DNA of 64,000 bases. Origin: Crambe crambe (lineage: Eukaryota > Porifera > Demospongiae > Poecilosclerida > Crambeidae). A program made the position numbers and the translations under genes. Location of the stretch: assembly GCA_963924555.1 (NCBI GenBank), contig OZ004585.1, positions 8,138,556-8,202,555 on the forward strand, given 5' to 3'. Positions 32,801 through 47,100 of the stretch are shown here, in pieces; the first letter of the stretch is position 1, and each line of letters begins with the position of its first letter. The notes under the pieces were generated by a model. That model was not told where the DNA came from. It searched no databases and saw nothing but the letters and a program-made list of their open reading frames with translations.

Positions 32801-33204
32801 ATCGACGTCGAGTAGACATGCTTTTTTCCTTCCCTATTATGCTATGCTCCAATGCCAGAACCCCTGCCCTATTATGCTCAACAAAAAAGCCTATTATTGG
32901 TATAAGTAATGCATAATTGCAGCCTTTCATCATAATTTTATCAGCAGCAAGTTAGTTTGCTGGAACATTTAAGCAGCAGAAGACAGTTGTAATAGTTACC
33001 ACCACCAATTACATAGGTGGCTGCTCTAATTCAGCAGTTTATACAAAGGAACTCATCAATACCTCCATATCTGCCAACCCCTGGAAATAAAAATCCCCTA
33101 ATACAGTATTCCATCATTATCTCGCTGTCCTTTTCTAGCTAGCTACTATGATGCAGCTAGCTGGCTATTATTTTTTACATCATCGTTTGTTTTTTTTAAA
33201 ACAG

Positions 33205-36200
33205 TTGTTGATCCTCAATACCACTACCACACTCCACACCACTGATTTGTTTGATGTGCAAATAGTTTCCTCTCCAGTGAAGTCACTGCAGTGGCAGAGT
33301 GGGATGAATCATGTCCTTGCAGCTTCTAACAATGAGGTGACAGTGACACCATACTATTTACTTTTCAAGCATTATTCGATAAGTAATTATTTCTTACACA
33401 AACAAGACCTTAAGACAGCAATAATTTCCACAAAACAAATTCAATACAGGGAAAAAAAAAATTAAAAGGCCATAATACGTAGGGTTAGCTAGTCTGTACT
33501 TTTATCTATAGCAGTTTCTGTGAACAAACATTATGTTGTCTTCAATAATGATCTCTACATCACTATACCTCCCACCAAGCTGCTTTAATTCTTCATGTCA
33601 GTGCAAAAGTGTTCTGCTTGGTTTAGGCAGTGATATTGAAGGCAGCATAATTTTTATGCTTGTTCACAGAAACTGTTATAGGTAAAAGTACAGACTAACC
33701 CTACATGGCCTTTTATTTAGCATACATTTTTTCCCTTCACTTATTTTCTTTTTATATGACCTTTACTTACTGTATCAACTCATGTTTAGTTAATAGTTTA
33801 CTTGCAATTTTTTTTTTTAATGGCTGACATAGTATCGTTTATTATGAAAAAGTCGTTTGATATGAGTTATTCAGGAGTGAATAGCTAGTTATTACATTCT
33901 TTAGATATTCATGGTTCCCTTAGAAGAATGTGCCACCAATTCAAACTGCTTTAGCTGCATTACTGGGGACAACCCTCTGTGTGGATGGTGTGTGGTGGAG
34001 AACAAGTGTTCCCGACAGTCACAGTGCAGGGATGGATACTCCACCAGAAGCATCAGGTGGTTCGGAAGCAGTGGCCTATCATCTAACATCAATGAGAAGT
34101 GCATCTCAATTACAGTGACACCTGCTAATATTGTCGTACGAAATGCACAACCCGTGAGTTATTCATGATACGTAGCTACTGTATAGCTGCTGAAGAAAAG
34201 GCCTCCTACAAAGGGTGCTAGAAACCAAGTTTCCAAAGGTATTTGGAGAGATTGATAGAACTTCGTATAGTCACAGTACGTAGCTGGTAGTGGAACATAT
34301 CACATAGTGCTTCGTCATGGCCACACAACGAGAGGAGAAAATGTTATCACGAGGCCCCGTACAGCTGTAATAATTTCCCTGAAATCAGCAAGAAATTATC
34401 ACAATTATTAAAGACTTACTGGAGTCTTGTAGTGCAAAAAAATTGAAAACTAGCTAAAGGGTATTGCAGTATTCTCATGTATAATAATTAACTAATAATG
34501 TGTAGCTTGCAAACTTTACGAGCAGCAGTTTTTAACATTTTGCACCATGGCTAGCTACAGTAATATTAACAACTATACATTAATTTTTATAATGAAATTG
34601 ATCGATTCATTTCTTCCGATTCAGTTGAGCGTAACAGTTCTGGGTCCAGGACTTCCGGCTCTTCTTTATAGAAATGAAATATACCTGTGTCGTTTAGAAG
34701 ACTTTAAGGGAAGGTTCGTCATCAATGTCCCAGCAATGGTGGTCGAAGAATTAAGAAGATACTCCTGTGATATTAATGATGAACTGCGTGCATATGAAAA
34801 TCTCGTTTCTGGTATAGCTAGCTAATAGCCACAATAATAATTAAGATACATTATGCATATTTTTAAATGTCCATATTAGGGCTAGGGCTAGGGCTAGGGG
34901 GCTATAATAATGGATACAACCTTTTGTCCCTATAGTAGAGAGACTGCCCTCTTTTTTTTGTATAGAGTGTACATTGTACGGTACTACCTGCAGTAGTTAC
35001 TTAGCTAGCTCTCATTGCCTTTCTTCTTCCTTTTTCTTTTAGTATTGCACTTCAGTTTTTTGAGCTCAGTAATTACTGTGCCATTTGGCAGGACAGAAAA
35101 TGTCACATCGACAATAAGATGTGATATTCTTGATAGGTAAACGTGCATAATGAACCTACTACTTATAACTACTAACGTACATACTTATCATCATCAGCTG
35201 TAGTAGGTGTTTTGAAGCCAGAGGCATTTGTAAGTGGTGTTCATTTGCCAAGAGGTGCATAGTAAGGACTGATGTTACTTGTTCAGAGGTAAAAATCACT
35301 CTTAGTTTATTGTACTGGACATGCATGTGACATGCATGTGACATGCATGTGACATTCCAAGGTATAATTTATAGCTAATGCTATAGAATTATAATTCAAT
35401 TAGCCAAGTGGTAGCCATGTTATTTCTCTAGACTTAATGAAAATTCTTATGTCCTGGCTACAGTGGTTGGACTGGAGCTAAGAAGAAGTGGTATGGAATC
35501 TTTTAACTGATTTCTACCTAAGAATGTCATATGTACCAAGGAGAATAGCCAGTCAACTATTACCCCTATAGTAATAATCATCTCATAATCATCACAGGTC
35601 TATGGCTCAAGATGTCCAACACTTGACATTGAGAGAGGTGCAAACAATTACACTCTTCAAGTTCGACACCAATCTGAAATCACGCTCACCACCAGAAATT
35701 TAGTAAGGAAAATCATTAGCTATATGTTCTTCTTCAGAAGAGCAATTATTAATACTATTGGGTTAGTGAAGTGAATTTCATGTAGAAAAGTATCTATCGG
35801 GATCATAGTGTAATCACTTTCTGTGACAACAGAAGCTATTTCATAAGAAGATTTGGTACAAGAGCTCTTTTTCTGGAGTGCCAATTGCCATCTGCATTCT
35901 AAAAAAAAAGCAAATCCAGAATACAATATGGTCATCATCAATCCACATGCAAAGCATACACTATGAATAAGCTATGACTTATGATCATGACCTTTAACCT
36001 TTGTTCAGTTCCCTGGTTACCGCTACATGTGTGTGATTAGAAACAGAACGTTCAATGCTACAAGGAACAATGAAACATCTCTCACTTGTCAAGTTAGAAA
36101 TCATAATGTAAGTTAGCTATAACTATTATAATATACAATGTCATAGAATTCATGCATCCTAAAAAATCATACACTCTTCTCTCACCATGCATGATCTGTA

Positions 36201-39200
36201 GCTCCAAATAACTTCTGGTACTGATTTTGAAGTGATTGATATTGGTGTTACTTGGAACGGGACTAGGTTTCAGAATGACAGGATTGAAACCGTCAACGCT
36301 CCAAGTGGTGAGGAAACTAACTAGCTACACTTGCAGTGGTAGCTACAGCTGGGGCTATAGTTAGGCTAGCTATGTATCTAACTAGCTATGTGTTTGTGCT
36401 GAGATAGCAACTCTCTATCTACACACTGCTTCTCCCCAAAGGTGTTTACTTGACTTGTATAGCTATGCGTCAGGGGTGTATCCACAGAATTTTGAGTGGC
36501 CCAGTGTGCTTGTGCGTGGGATCACCATGCCCACTTTATCCTTTACCCACTTATCAGAAGGATGCTAATGTGATCATGATTCTTGAAGGTTCATATAATC
36601 ACTTAGCTAACTCTGCAGGCATGAAATTATAATTATTAATTGGATAATAAAAGTGGTCCAGTGAAAACCGGACCAACCGGAGTGGTGGATACACCCCTGT
36701 GCGTATAATAATTACAGAGGTGTTGGAAGCAAGATTTGATTGGTCAGGCCTGAAATTGAAAAGGAATCCCCCAGACCACTGAAGCTCTAAATTCATGATA
36801 GCCACTGAATAAATTTATTCCCAAAATATTGGTCAGGCCCGACCTGTTCCATACCGCCTATGAATTACGTGATCAGAAAGCTGTCCTATAACAGGAGAGA
36901 AACATTACTGCATTACTGTATTACTGCATTACTGTATTACTGTATTACTGTATTACTGTATCACAGTGAAAGATTCTACTGTATCTATTATTTTTCCCAT
37001 TATTATCCCCAGCTAGCTAACTATAGCTACACAGCTAACTATAGCTACACAGCTAACTATAGCTACACAGCTAACTATAGCTACACAGCTAACTATATAT
37101 AGCTACACAGCTAACTATAGCTACACAGCTAACTATAGCTACACAGCTAACTCTAGCTACACAGCTAACTCTAGCTACACAGCTAACTATAGCTACACAG
37201 CTAACTATAGCTACACAGCTAACTATAGCTACACAGCTAACTATAGCTACACAGCTAACTCTAGCTACACAGCTAACTCTAGCTACACAGCTAACTCTAG
37301 CTACACAGCTAACTATAGCTACACAGCTAACTATAGCTACACAGCTAACTATAGCTACACAGCTAACTATAGCTACACAGCTAACTATAGCTACACAGCT
37401 AACTATAGCTACACAGCTAACTATATATAGCTACACAGCTAACTATAGCTACACAGCTAACTATAGCTACACAGCTAACTCTAGCTACACAGCTAACTCT
37501 AGCTACACAGCTAACTATAGCTACACAGCTAACTATAGCTACACAGCTAACTATAGCTACACAGCTAACTCTAGCTACACAGCTAACTCTAGCTACACAG
37601 CTAACTCTAGCTACACAGCTAACTCTAGCTACACAGCTAACTATAGCTACACAGCTAACTCTAGCTACACAGCTAACTCTAGCTACACAGCTAACTCTAG
37701 CTACACAGCTAACTATAGCTACACAGCTAACTCTAGCTACACAGCTAACTCTAGCTACACAGCTAACTATAGCTACACAGCTAACTATAGCTACACAGCT
37801 AACTATAGCTACACAGCTAACTCTAGCTACACAGCTAACTCTAGCTACACAGCTAACTCTAGCTACACAGCTAACTCTAGCTACACAGCTAACTCTAGCT
37901 ACACAGCTAACTCTAGCTACACAGCTAACTCTAGCTACACAGCTAACTCTAGCTACACAGCTAACTCTAGCTACACAGCTAACTCTAGCTACACAGCTAA
38001 CTCTAGCTACACAGCTAACTCTAGCTACACAGCTAACTCTAGCTACACAGCTAACTCTAGCTACACAGCTAACTATAGCTACACAGCTAACTATAGCTAC
38101 ACAGCTAACTATAGCTACACAGCTAACTATAGCTACACAGCTAACTATAGCTACACAGCTAACTATAGCTACACAGCTAACTATAGCTACACAGCTAACT
38201 ATAGCTACACAGCTAGAGCTGTAGCCTTTTATTATTATTATTTCATTATTATAATTTTTTCAGTTACTCTCTATGACTGCCGGCGCTTGGACACACAATA
38301 TTGTTCTAAGTGTATCGGACGACGAAGCACACTGGGAATCAAGTGTGGATGGTGTGCCCACCCAACTTCAACTTGCTTCTTCCCTGAAGAATGCAGACAG
38401 CAGCCTGCTCCTTTGATCACTAGTAAAGGACAGTGTCCAGCTCCTGTGATTACAGGGTTCTCTCCTTCCTCTGGCCCTCCTGATGGAGGGACTATCCTTA
38501 CCATCAGAGGAAGAGACTTAGGTGTGGTATTTAGCGATTTCATTGAAGCTGGTGGCAGCATCACAGTTGGAGGAGTGATTTGCACTCCACTCAACATGAA
38601 TTACATCTCTGGAGTGCAGGTGCTCTGTCGGACTGGATCAGGAATGGGAGAAGGAGCACAAAGAGTGGAGGTTAATCTCATGAGAGATGCAGGAATAAGC
38701 ACAGGCAGACTGGATGGTTTCATGGTGGTGTTGCCTACAGTGAGCAGTGTGGAGCCAGCATTTGGCCCCATAGCAGGTGGCAGTAGGTTGACTATCAATG
38801 GCACTGGATTGGACATTGGAACCTCCACAAGAATCACACTAGATGAAGCAAGGGGACTTGAATGCAGAGACATGTGAGTCATTGAGTTTGTGGCTTGCTG
38901 TTTATCACTGCACAATTGCAGAGTGAGGACTTCCACTCAGATAACTTGTACCAGCACTAACACCTCCTCCCCTTCCTCCTCTCCTACTCCACTGGTGGTG
39001 CACATTGATGCTCAGAACATCCGAGGAAGTGGAGTTCAGTTTCAATACAGAAATAACCCTAGATTCACTTCAATTTATCCAAAAAACACCATTAAAAGGT
39101 GAGTCTGATATAATTATTGTATTGTATCTGGGTAGCTAACAAATTCGAAATAAATATTATTTAGTGGTGGAATAACAGTTAATTTCACTGGGGTTGACCT

Positions 39201-41336
39201 GGATGTATCTCAGAACCCTCAACTTACTATTTATGGAGTGATGGTGAGTTGTCATAAAGTTGAACCTCTGAATAATGGACACACTAAGTCTTGGGATCTA
39301 TATAACCTTTCGTCTTTTGTAGAGAAGGTTGTCCTCTTTTCGAGGTTATTGAGAGTGGATAAGTAATATTTAGTTCACTCTTTTCTAGCTCTAAGTGTTT
39401 TAATGCACCATGCATTAAAACACATGGAGCTAGAATAGAGTGATCTAAAAATTTTAGTGCTGATCACATGACTTGTGACCAATCAAATTCCAGTTGGTCC
39501 TTACACAACCCTAGCCCTAGCTAGCCTAGCCCTAGTACCTAGCAAGCTCTGACATACTTTGGTTCAGTAAGAATGCTTTAATTTAATGATATTCAAAAAA
39601 ATAAACGAGGTAAATTCCTGAGTTTTTCCTGTTTGAAACCCAATGTAATAAGTGAAATGCTAAAGTCTATAAAAGAAAATATTGAGACATGTACTTACTG
39701 TAAGCACTAGGGACTGAGGCTGGAAGGTCATAGTCCTAGTGGATCTTCCACTAGGCTCCTATGTACCTTCAGCACAGTTACCCAAGTGTGCACTAAACAT
39801 TTAGTGCACATAAAAGTGTGCTTTAAGAGATTTAAAGTACACTTTTCAGAGGATCTGATTGGTCACAAGTCATGTGACCAGCACTAATTATCATGCAAAG
39901 GTAGATGTCCTATGTTGAGAAGTTTGAAGTGTCCTTTATTGTTTCCATGTATAATAGTCATTGCTATTACCCACTGATCTCTTTATACTTTTCAGAGTCC
40001 TTGCTACAATGTGGATCCAATGTCTCTTTCTTGTATTACTCCAAAGCTACCTTTTGACAAACTGGACACTATCAACTACACACTGCATCTGGACCATGCT
40101 CCTTCTCCTGATTTCACTGCTCCTGACCTTCAATTGTCAGTCAGAAAAGACCCCTCTGATTTACAGCTTCTCACTAAAAATGTAGCTAGGGGTTCGGTTT
40201 CAGTGATTGTGACCATAAATGTAAGTGGGGTAGTCATGGAACACTTTCTTGCAAGTGCTAGAATAACTCCTCACTGTTTTATCTACCCTAAACTAGTCAG
40301 CTCTATTGTGCATGCACTGCAAAGACAGTCATTTATAACAATAGCTAGCTACCTCAATTCTTAACCAAAATTAATTTCAAGTTTCAAAAACCATGATTGA
40401 TCAGCTCTCTAGACTCGCTGGTGTTTAAAAAGTGAAATTTGGTCAAGAATTGAGAAAGATAATCTAGGCTTGAAAGCTAGTAAGCTATAGCTATTGGTAG
40501 CTAGTTATAATTGTTAATTTATTCACTGTCTTTATATTTTACACTTTTTTTTTCTCTTCCCTTCCAGGGACAAAATCTGACATCTGTAGAGACAAGGGAG
40601 ATAAGAATTCTTGTTGGAAACGAGCATTGCAGGATCCTATCAATTAATGACAACCAGGTAGCAGTCTAGAACTTGTAATAAAGTAAAACTCTATCGACAT
40701 GATTCTGTGCAGCTAACGTGCATATTAGCATCAGGAGATCCTCAGTCTGGGACTAATACTGCCAGAGTCACTGTGAGTCAATGGAAACAACTAGCTAGCT
40801 ATTAGCTATGGTGGGACCTCTGAATAGGTAATGGACTCACTTGAGACCCAACCTTTCATCATTTGTAGAAAGGTTGTCCTCTTGAGAACTTGTCCCCCTT
40901 TCAGAGTGTATCAGAGGTTCCACTGTAGTCAGAGAGATCCTGTAGGTGTTGCTAATCATGTGACCATGTACAAGTCATCATGTGACTCCTTTCCAAGTGG
41001 CAAATGTAGTACCGGTATCTATAACTAACTTCCCATTTACTATAATTAATGTAGCTAAAGTACACTATCATTATAATGATTTTATAGGTTACCATTGGAA
41101 GACATTTGAGCTATATACTTGATGAGGAATTAGCCTTTATTTCTAGTTCTGTCAATGATTTCCCTCTTCAAGTGATCTTACCTGTTGCTATTATCTCTTT
41201 CCTGTTGATAAACATTGTTATCCTGGTCATAATCGTTACTAGGCACTATAAGAAGCACTTCAAACTCCACTTTAGTCCTTCAGCAGTTACATTAGAATGT
41301 TCAGCTAGTGAGAAATACAGAGAGCATAGATACTAA
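33205..41336 (+). CDS. Gene C, unit 2: plexin ectodomain with membrane span and short tail, at least 850 codons
   Basis: Exons: 33205-33336, 33905-34153, 34625-34811, 35043-35136, 35198-35288, 35598-35702, 36009-36107, 36202-36307, 38264-38873, 38922-39098, 39165-39243, 39996-40220, 40568-40657, 40713-40772, 41088-41336; lengths are identical to unit 1 and phases agree. Domains are last Sema blade, PSI1, IPT, PSI2, PSI3, IPTs, membrane span (SFLLINIVILVIIV) and a tail ending KYREHRY. There are only scattered substitutions, mostly in the last exon. An ATG at 33148 is in frame with the first exon through the putative acceptor (MMQLAGYYFLHHRLFFLKQ) and could be a start with a poor signal sequence. 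Unit 1 is not open there, so I prefer an unseen upstream exon. The intron before the 610-bp exon is swollen to about 1.95 kb by a minisatellite. Confidence 0.85.
36471..36699. mobile_element. CAGGGGTGTATCCAC-ended MITE, unit 2
   Basis: 15-bp terminal inverted repeats (CAGGGGTGTATCCAC / GTGGATACACCCCTG) are flanked by TGCGT on both sides. It sits in the gene C intron before the PSI3 exon. Unit 3 has it at 62238-62416 with a shorter interior, and unit 1 lacks it. Non-coding. Confidence 0.7.
37012..38215. repeat. Giant 18-bp minisatellite, about 67 copies, unit 2
   Basis: About 1.2 kb of tandem AGCTAACT(A/C)TAGCTACAC. Two alternating variants (CTATA and CTCTA) form blocks, and there are two copies of a TATATA insertion variant (near 37095 and 37423). 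A higher-order pattern repeats between about 37020-37400 and 37400-37800, so the array grew by duplicating multi-unit segments. Homologous arrays have about 5 copies (unit 1) and 8 copies (unit 3). Confidence 0.97.
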
Positions 41337-41530
41337 TTGTTAGCTAGCTAAAAATCATTCCTTAAAATTTAATGAAATTAAAATTAAATAAAAAATGTAG
41401 CAATTCATTCATTTAGCTTCAGATATGTAGAATGTTAATGATTGTAACAGTTACTGTAGTAGAATGCATACTTGGACAATTTACATCTATGCTACTGTAT
41501 AATGATTTCACACACACAGGATTATAATTG

Positions 41531-43665
41531 TAACTAGGGCAATGTTCAACATTCAGTTGACAGCGAGCGAGCAAGCAAGATAGGCTTCAGTGCTTGATAT
41601 TGTTAAGAGTCATGTAAGTGGTGGCAGGCAGCTGCATACATGCTTACCTCAAAGCACTTAGATAAGCCTAGTGCCTACAAGCCGCTTAGATAAGCCTCTT
41701 GTCAGTCTTGTGCCTGCTGCCCAAAAGGCTGTAGAAATGTTGAGCTGATAGTTCATTTGTGCTTTGCTGTTGTGTTATGTAGCTAAGTGGCAGGCAGCTG
41801 CATGCTTAGAAAGCTAAGTACTTACCACAAAGCACTTGGATATGTCTAGTGCCTACAATCCACTTAGATAAGCCTAGCCCTACTATCCACCATGCTATAT
41901 ACAAAGCGATGTAGAAATCAATCAAGCAATTGCAACTGGAGCATGCGCATAAATGCACGCGCAGGGGCGCTACTATTGCACGACACGTACGTACGCGCAC
42001 GTACGTACGTACGCCTGGGGCATTTTGGAGTGTAGACCTAGATATACTAGCTAGAGATGCTCGTATAGCATTAGTTGGGCGAGCAAGCAGCCAGTGGTCA
42101 TTTCAATGTGCTCCTCCCTCACTTATGATTATATAGCCCCAACAGTGACTTTCGATATCTAGCTATTCACGTTGTTAACTGACTTGGTGCATTCCCAGTT
42201 AGCATTAGAGTGTCTTCTCTGAACCAAGGCTACCACTCCTGTTCAGACTCAGTAGCTAGTCTCTCAAATAATGAGCCCTCATATGCTCTAATCTGGCAGC
42301 TCTGTGTTCTGCTGACTCTGCTCTCCTTCTGGCTCTCATTACGTCTGCTCCTAACATGATGTCATAATTCTAGGAATGTACAACTTTGTGATGGAGAAGC
42401 ACAGAGATGAGTATGGTGCATTTGCTCTGCTCTTGCAGCATTATCTTCTGCTGACTCTGTACATTCCCTCCTCCTGGCTCTATCTGTCGCATTTCTTTGC
42501 TAGTCTTGTTTTTCTCTGTTCCTTTGACTCTGTTCTCCTTCTAGCTCTGTCTCTTTCATTTCTTTCATGAGGTCTCGCTCTTCTTTGCTGGTCAGTTTCT
42601 AGAGGGTGTTCTGGGGCCCTCCTTCGCTTGTTTTCTGGTTCTCTGGGTTCCATAATACTCGCTACGATAGTGTTTCAACTTCAAGCTTAACGAAAATGAT
42701 TGCTTATTATGACGTTGCTTAGTAGCTATTTCATGCGCATGCGTAAGCGCATGCGCATTTTGAGTGACGTACGTGTAACATATAAATATCGCAATTTTCC
42801 ATTTTGACCAATTAGTGTGGGGCTTCGCTCGCTTCGCTCGCTCGCCAACTAGGGCAATGTTCAACATTCAGTTGACAGCGAGCGAGCAAGCAAGTATTCT
42901 TTAGTGCTACAACTCTTTAGAAGATTTTATTTAGTTCATATGTATTAGATAAGCTACAACTACTACTTTAGCTTTAGACAGTGAGCAAGTGAGCATGATA
43001 GGCTTCAGTGTTTGATATTGTGTCAGAGACAAGAGTCATGTAAGTGGTGGTTCCAACCAGAAAACTCCACACATCAAAAGCTGTGAATACTTACCACAAG
43101 CACTTAGCCAAGCGCCTACAATTCACTTTGATACATTAGCTTTTTGACAGTGAGCAAGCAAGCAAGTTAGTGCTACAACTGTTTCAGAAGATTTGCTGTT
43201 GAGTTTATATGTAATTAAATAAGCCAAGCCAGGCTAGAGCCTCTACAACTACTACTATAGTAATGTGCAGCATTTGACAGTGAGTAAGTGACTGTGAGCA
43301 GCTGATAGGCTCCAATACTTGCAAGCTTGATAAGCTTATTGCTGTCAGAGACAAGAATCATGTAAGTTGTGGTTCCAACCGGGAAGCTCCATACATAGAA
43401 AGCTGTAAATACTTACCACAAGCACTTAGATAACAAGCGCCTACAATCCACTTAGATAAGCCTAGCGCTGACAAAAGGCTGTAACATGTAGCTTGATTAA
43501 TTGGAGCATGCGCATTATGCACGCGCACAGCGCTACTATTTCGGGACACGTACGTACGTACGCCTGGGGCATTTTGGAGTGTAGACCTAGATATATATAT
43601 ATATATATTTAAAATTTCAATGAGTCATGACCTGAGAGTCAGCTCGCTCGCTGCGCTCGCTCGCT
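41531..43665. mobile_element. Composite inserted block at the unit 2 / unit 3 boundary
   Basis: Unit 1 to unit 2 runs continuously from TTATAATTGTAA to TAAAGTGAATAATGG, but here 2.1 kb intervenes. The block begins AACTAGGGCAATGTTCAAC...GCGAGCGAGCAAGCAAG. That same start recurs at about 42847, directly after an inverted GCTTCGCTCGCTCGCC end. It finishes in CGCTCGCTGCGCTCGCTCGCTGC at 43665. Two partly matching copies share internal GAGCATGCGCAT, CACGTACGTACG and GGGGCATTTTGGAGTGTAGACC blocks. No transposase-like frame was seen. It is best read as two adjacent non-autonomous foldback elements. Confidence 0.65.
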
Positions 43666-44161
43666 GCAATAAAGTGAATAATGGACACACTTGGAACCAA
43701 CACCAGCTAACCTTTTGTTATTAATTTGTGGGAAGGTTTTCCTCTTTTGGGGGTCATTTTGTATAGAGCAAAGGTATTTTAGATTGTCCTCTTTATCAAA
43801 AGTTTCACTGTAGATAGGGAGAGGGTTGCTTGCAGGTTAATATTATGACAGAGAACAGGGGCGTGGCTCTATTAACTGTGGTTTGAATAATGACGACCCT
43901 TTCCTTCTAAATTCATAGTACTACAATTAATGCACATCAATAAAATCATAATAGCACAAAACAGTTAATTGTGATCATAACAATGAGCAGTGTGATTGGG
44001 AGGAGGGGGCAGGTTGAGAAGAATCTTCATGATGAAAGGAGGGGTTAAGTGGAGGACCTGCAAAGTACAAATTTTATAAAACTGGGCGTGTATCATGCTT
44101 CATTACAATGGTACATTGATCAGAGAGGGACTAACCTGTTTGATGTGGAGTGGAAGGAGAA

Positions 44162-47100
44162 CTAGTAACTATGCAGTTTTTCTAAGTGAGAGAGAAACAT
44201 TTAAATTCCACTTCTCAAACATCAATCCACACACTTACCTCTCCTGATGGTGATGGATATCTTTGTGTGACCAGTCTTGTCAAGTGCTGTAGCCAGACTT
44301 TCCCAGCTGGGAGGACCACTTGTTTTGAAGACGTTGTCATCGCCCCTTAACCATACTCCAACCATGTCATCAGGAAGGCTCGTCATTCTCTTCAAATTGT
44401 TGAAATCCAATCCGAGAGCTGTCCCCAATGTTATCACCTCATCATTGTTCAAGGCCTTGAGTAATGAAGACACCTGAAAATGGTCAACTGTTCCCAGAGA
44501 ACTTTGAGCAGCTGAAGTGTACATAGTGTATGTGAGAATAGAGGGAGGGGGAGAATTATTGATTCATATATCTATTACTGTACTCTTTAGTAGTTTTTAG
44601 TGAGGTTGGGGGCCCCTATACCTAACCCTATTGATAATTAGTACAATACTCACCAGCTTTAGGGCTGTCAGTTGTTGTTTTGGTAGAAAGATTCACCACT
44701 AACTCCAAGGTTGCCTGTCCCTTTCCAACGTCATTCTCACAGCTGATGTGGTAAGTTCCACTGTCATCCACGATCACTCTACAAAAGGTGATGGTGCCAC
44801 CTTCGACCTTGAATCGTTTGGTTGCAGCTCCGCCTCCTTCCTTGGTTAGAGTGTGTCGAACATCTTCATCCAATGGAGGGTAGCAGTCCACGGAGAATTG
44901 GACAGTGGGAGTGGTCCCAGCTACAGCCTCAATGTAATCCAACTCAAGATTATATTTTGGTGAACCTGCACGGAGGAAGGAAAGTGTATCACGTTAATAT
45001 TAGGTATTTAAATCAAAACTCACATTGGACTTGGAGGTTGAATGAAGCATGACCTTTGCCGATGGCATTGGAGGAGCTGATGACATACTTCCCTGCATCT
45101 TTCCTTTTCACTTTTCTGAAGCAAATATTACTCCCTTGGATGAAGATATTGCCTCGATGACAAGGTTGGCCATCTTCCCTGAATAAGGAGTAGTCCCTGA
45201 GGGGAGGCTCACATGATACCATCCACTGGACGTCCTGGTCACAGCCTTCCTTCACTTTCACATCACCAGGTAAGGAGTAGACTGGAGGACCTACAATCAA
45301 GTACATCAGACATGAACAATCCAAACTAATACAACCATCTTCACTGCACTTACTCAAACCAAACCAGTACAGCCCACAATCTGGTAAAGGGTAGCTTCCA
45401 TCCGGACACTTGAGTATGTATTGTTGGCTCCCCACTTCCACCACCTTATGGATTTTTCTGCACTTATCGCAAATCAGACTAAGGTTGTACTTCATCTTTT
45501 TCTCGTCATAGTTTAGGGTCTTGGTAGCCTGCTTTATTCCATCCTGAAGCACTGCTCGAACTCGGTTGCAAACTGCCTTCTTGGAGAAATCTTCGATTCT
45601 CTTAGTTACAGGATCAGGACAGCACCTCACCTCCAGGTGGGTGGTCGTGAACTTGAGGGCGATGGTGTCTTCATAGGTGCCAAACTGGAACGATACCTGG
45701 TCACGGGAAATCTTATCGATGTCCAGGTTCCAATTGATCTTCCCCTCTTCTTCGTGAGTGAGGATGTAATGGACGAGGACCCCAAATGCCCCCTTAGGGC
45801 AATGGCCACACTCAAACGTGAAGGCTAGGGACTGGATGTCTGTCTGCTTCTCCTCCAGGGTGGACTCTGAGAGGTGGTTCAAGACGCAGGGAATAAAATA
45901 CTTTTCCACTTCAGCTTGACGATCGTGGAAAGGAGCAACTATGCGCAGTTCCTTCAGGAGCTCGATCGTCTCCTTAGGGGTGAGATTCGAAACATGCGAT
46001 TCAAAACGAAAGTCTACGAACGAATATACCCCCTTCTGTACTTCTGAATCATCTGCCATGGTGCCACCTCGCTTAAAGCTATTCGCGATCAGATCCGTCA
46101 CCAGATTGAAGAGGGCTTGTGGTTCTTTGACGATCACGTCTTTCAGACCCTTTGTGGGGAAGTAGCGGATTTGTCCGATCCTGCTGTGGAGGAATTGGAG
46201 CAGATGGTCTACTTCTCCTTCGCTGATTCCATACTGAGAAACAGCTCGAGTGAACTCTTTGCGCTGAAGAAAAGGCTGACTGGAGTCTTGGAGTTCCAGG
46301 CTAGCAAGGAGATAGCTGAGGGGAAATCGGATACGAAACTCTTCACGAGAACGTATGAACTGGAGGACACGCGATCGAATATCTCCAAATACTTCACTCT
46401 CTTTTGTGTTATCGATAGCGAATATCGCTTGTTTCTTATCCGGATAGGCATAAACGACCAAGTCATCGTACTTGTGCTCCTTGATGAGTGACTTGATTTC
46501 ATCATCGATTTCTGCTATCTTCCTTTTGACGACAGCTTCTTTCTTTATCTTGTCTTCCAAATCCACTGCGGTGGCTTCGTCTCGGACGACTGCAGGTCCA
46601 CAAACCTCTTTCACGAGGCAGTCTTTGTGGGTGCCTGCTATGAAGACGTACGGCTTGTGCTTGGCAACGGAGGTGTCTGTCCTCATGGCGTCGATGCTGG
46701 ATAACGTCTGCAGCAGAGCTTCCCTGATGGTCAGGGATGAGGTGTAGCAGTTGTCCTCACTCCCGTCTTCCTTTCGATAACTTATTCTAAAGTAATCAGT
46801 CAATTTGACATTCAAAGGGAAGAGAAAGACAAAGATGGCAAGACCAGCTACCAAAAGAGGGAGTAATTCTTGGAACTCTATCTGGCCACCTGTGTCCGAC
46901 AGGTACAACGAAATCCTATTCTCCAGAAATGGACGAATGCTCGTGAATTTTCCTTCGATTTTCAGGATCTTTCGAACATTAGCCAAAGTACTTGGTGGTG
47001 GTGAATCATGTCGACTGCTTCCGTTATTGTACTTTGTTGGTCCTTGGGGGTCACCGACACTCTCACCCTCTTCAAATGTGACGAAACACTTCACACCCAT

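Noticed and set aside
33148-33336. ATG with a possible signal peptide opening into gene C in units 2 and 3
   Set aside because: The candidate segment has His-His-Arg in its core and is closed by a stop in unit 1, where the rest of the gene is intact. Kept only as an alternative start.
37012-38215. Possible CRISPR array
   Set aside because: The 18-mers are contiguous with no spacers, lie in an intron of an animal gene, and vary as a minisatellite.
42376-42570. Short hydrophobic plus-strand frame in the boundary block
   Set aside because: Low-complexity Leu/Ser-rich frame in a repeat-rich insertion, with no homologue in the other units.
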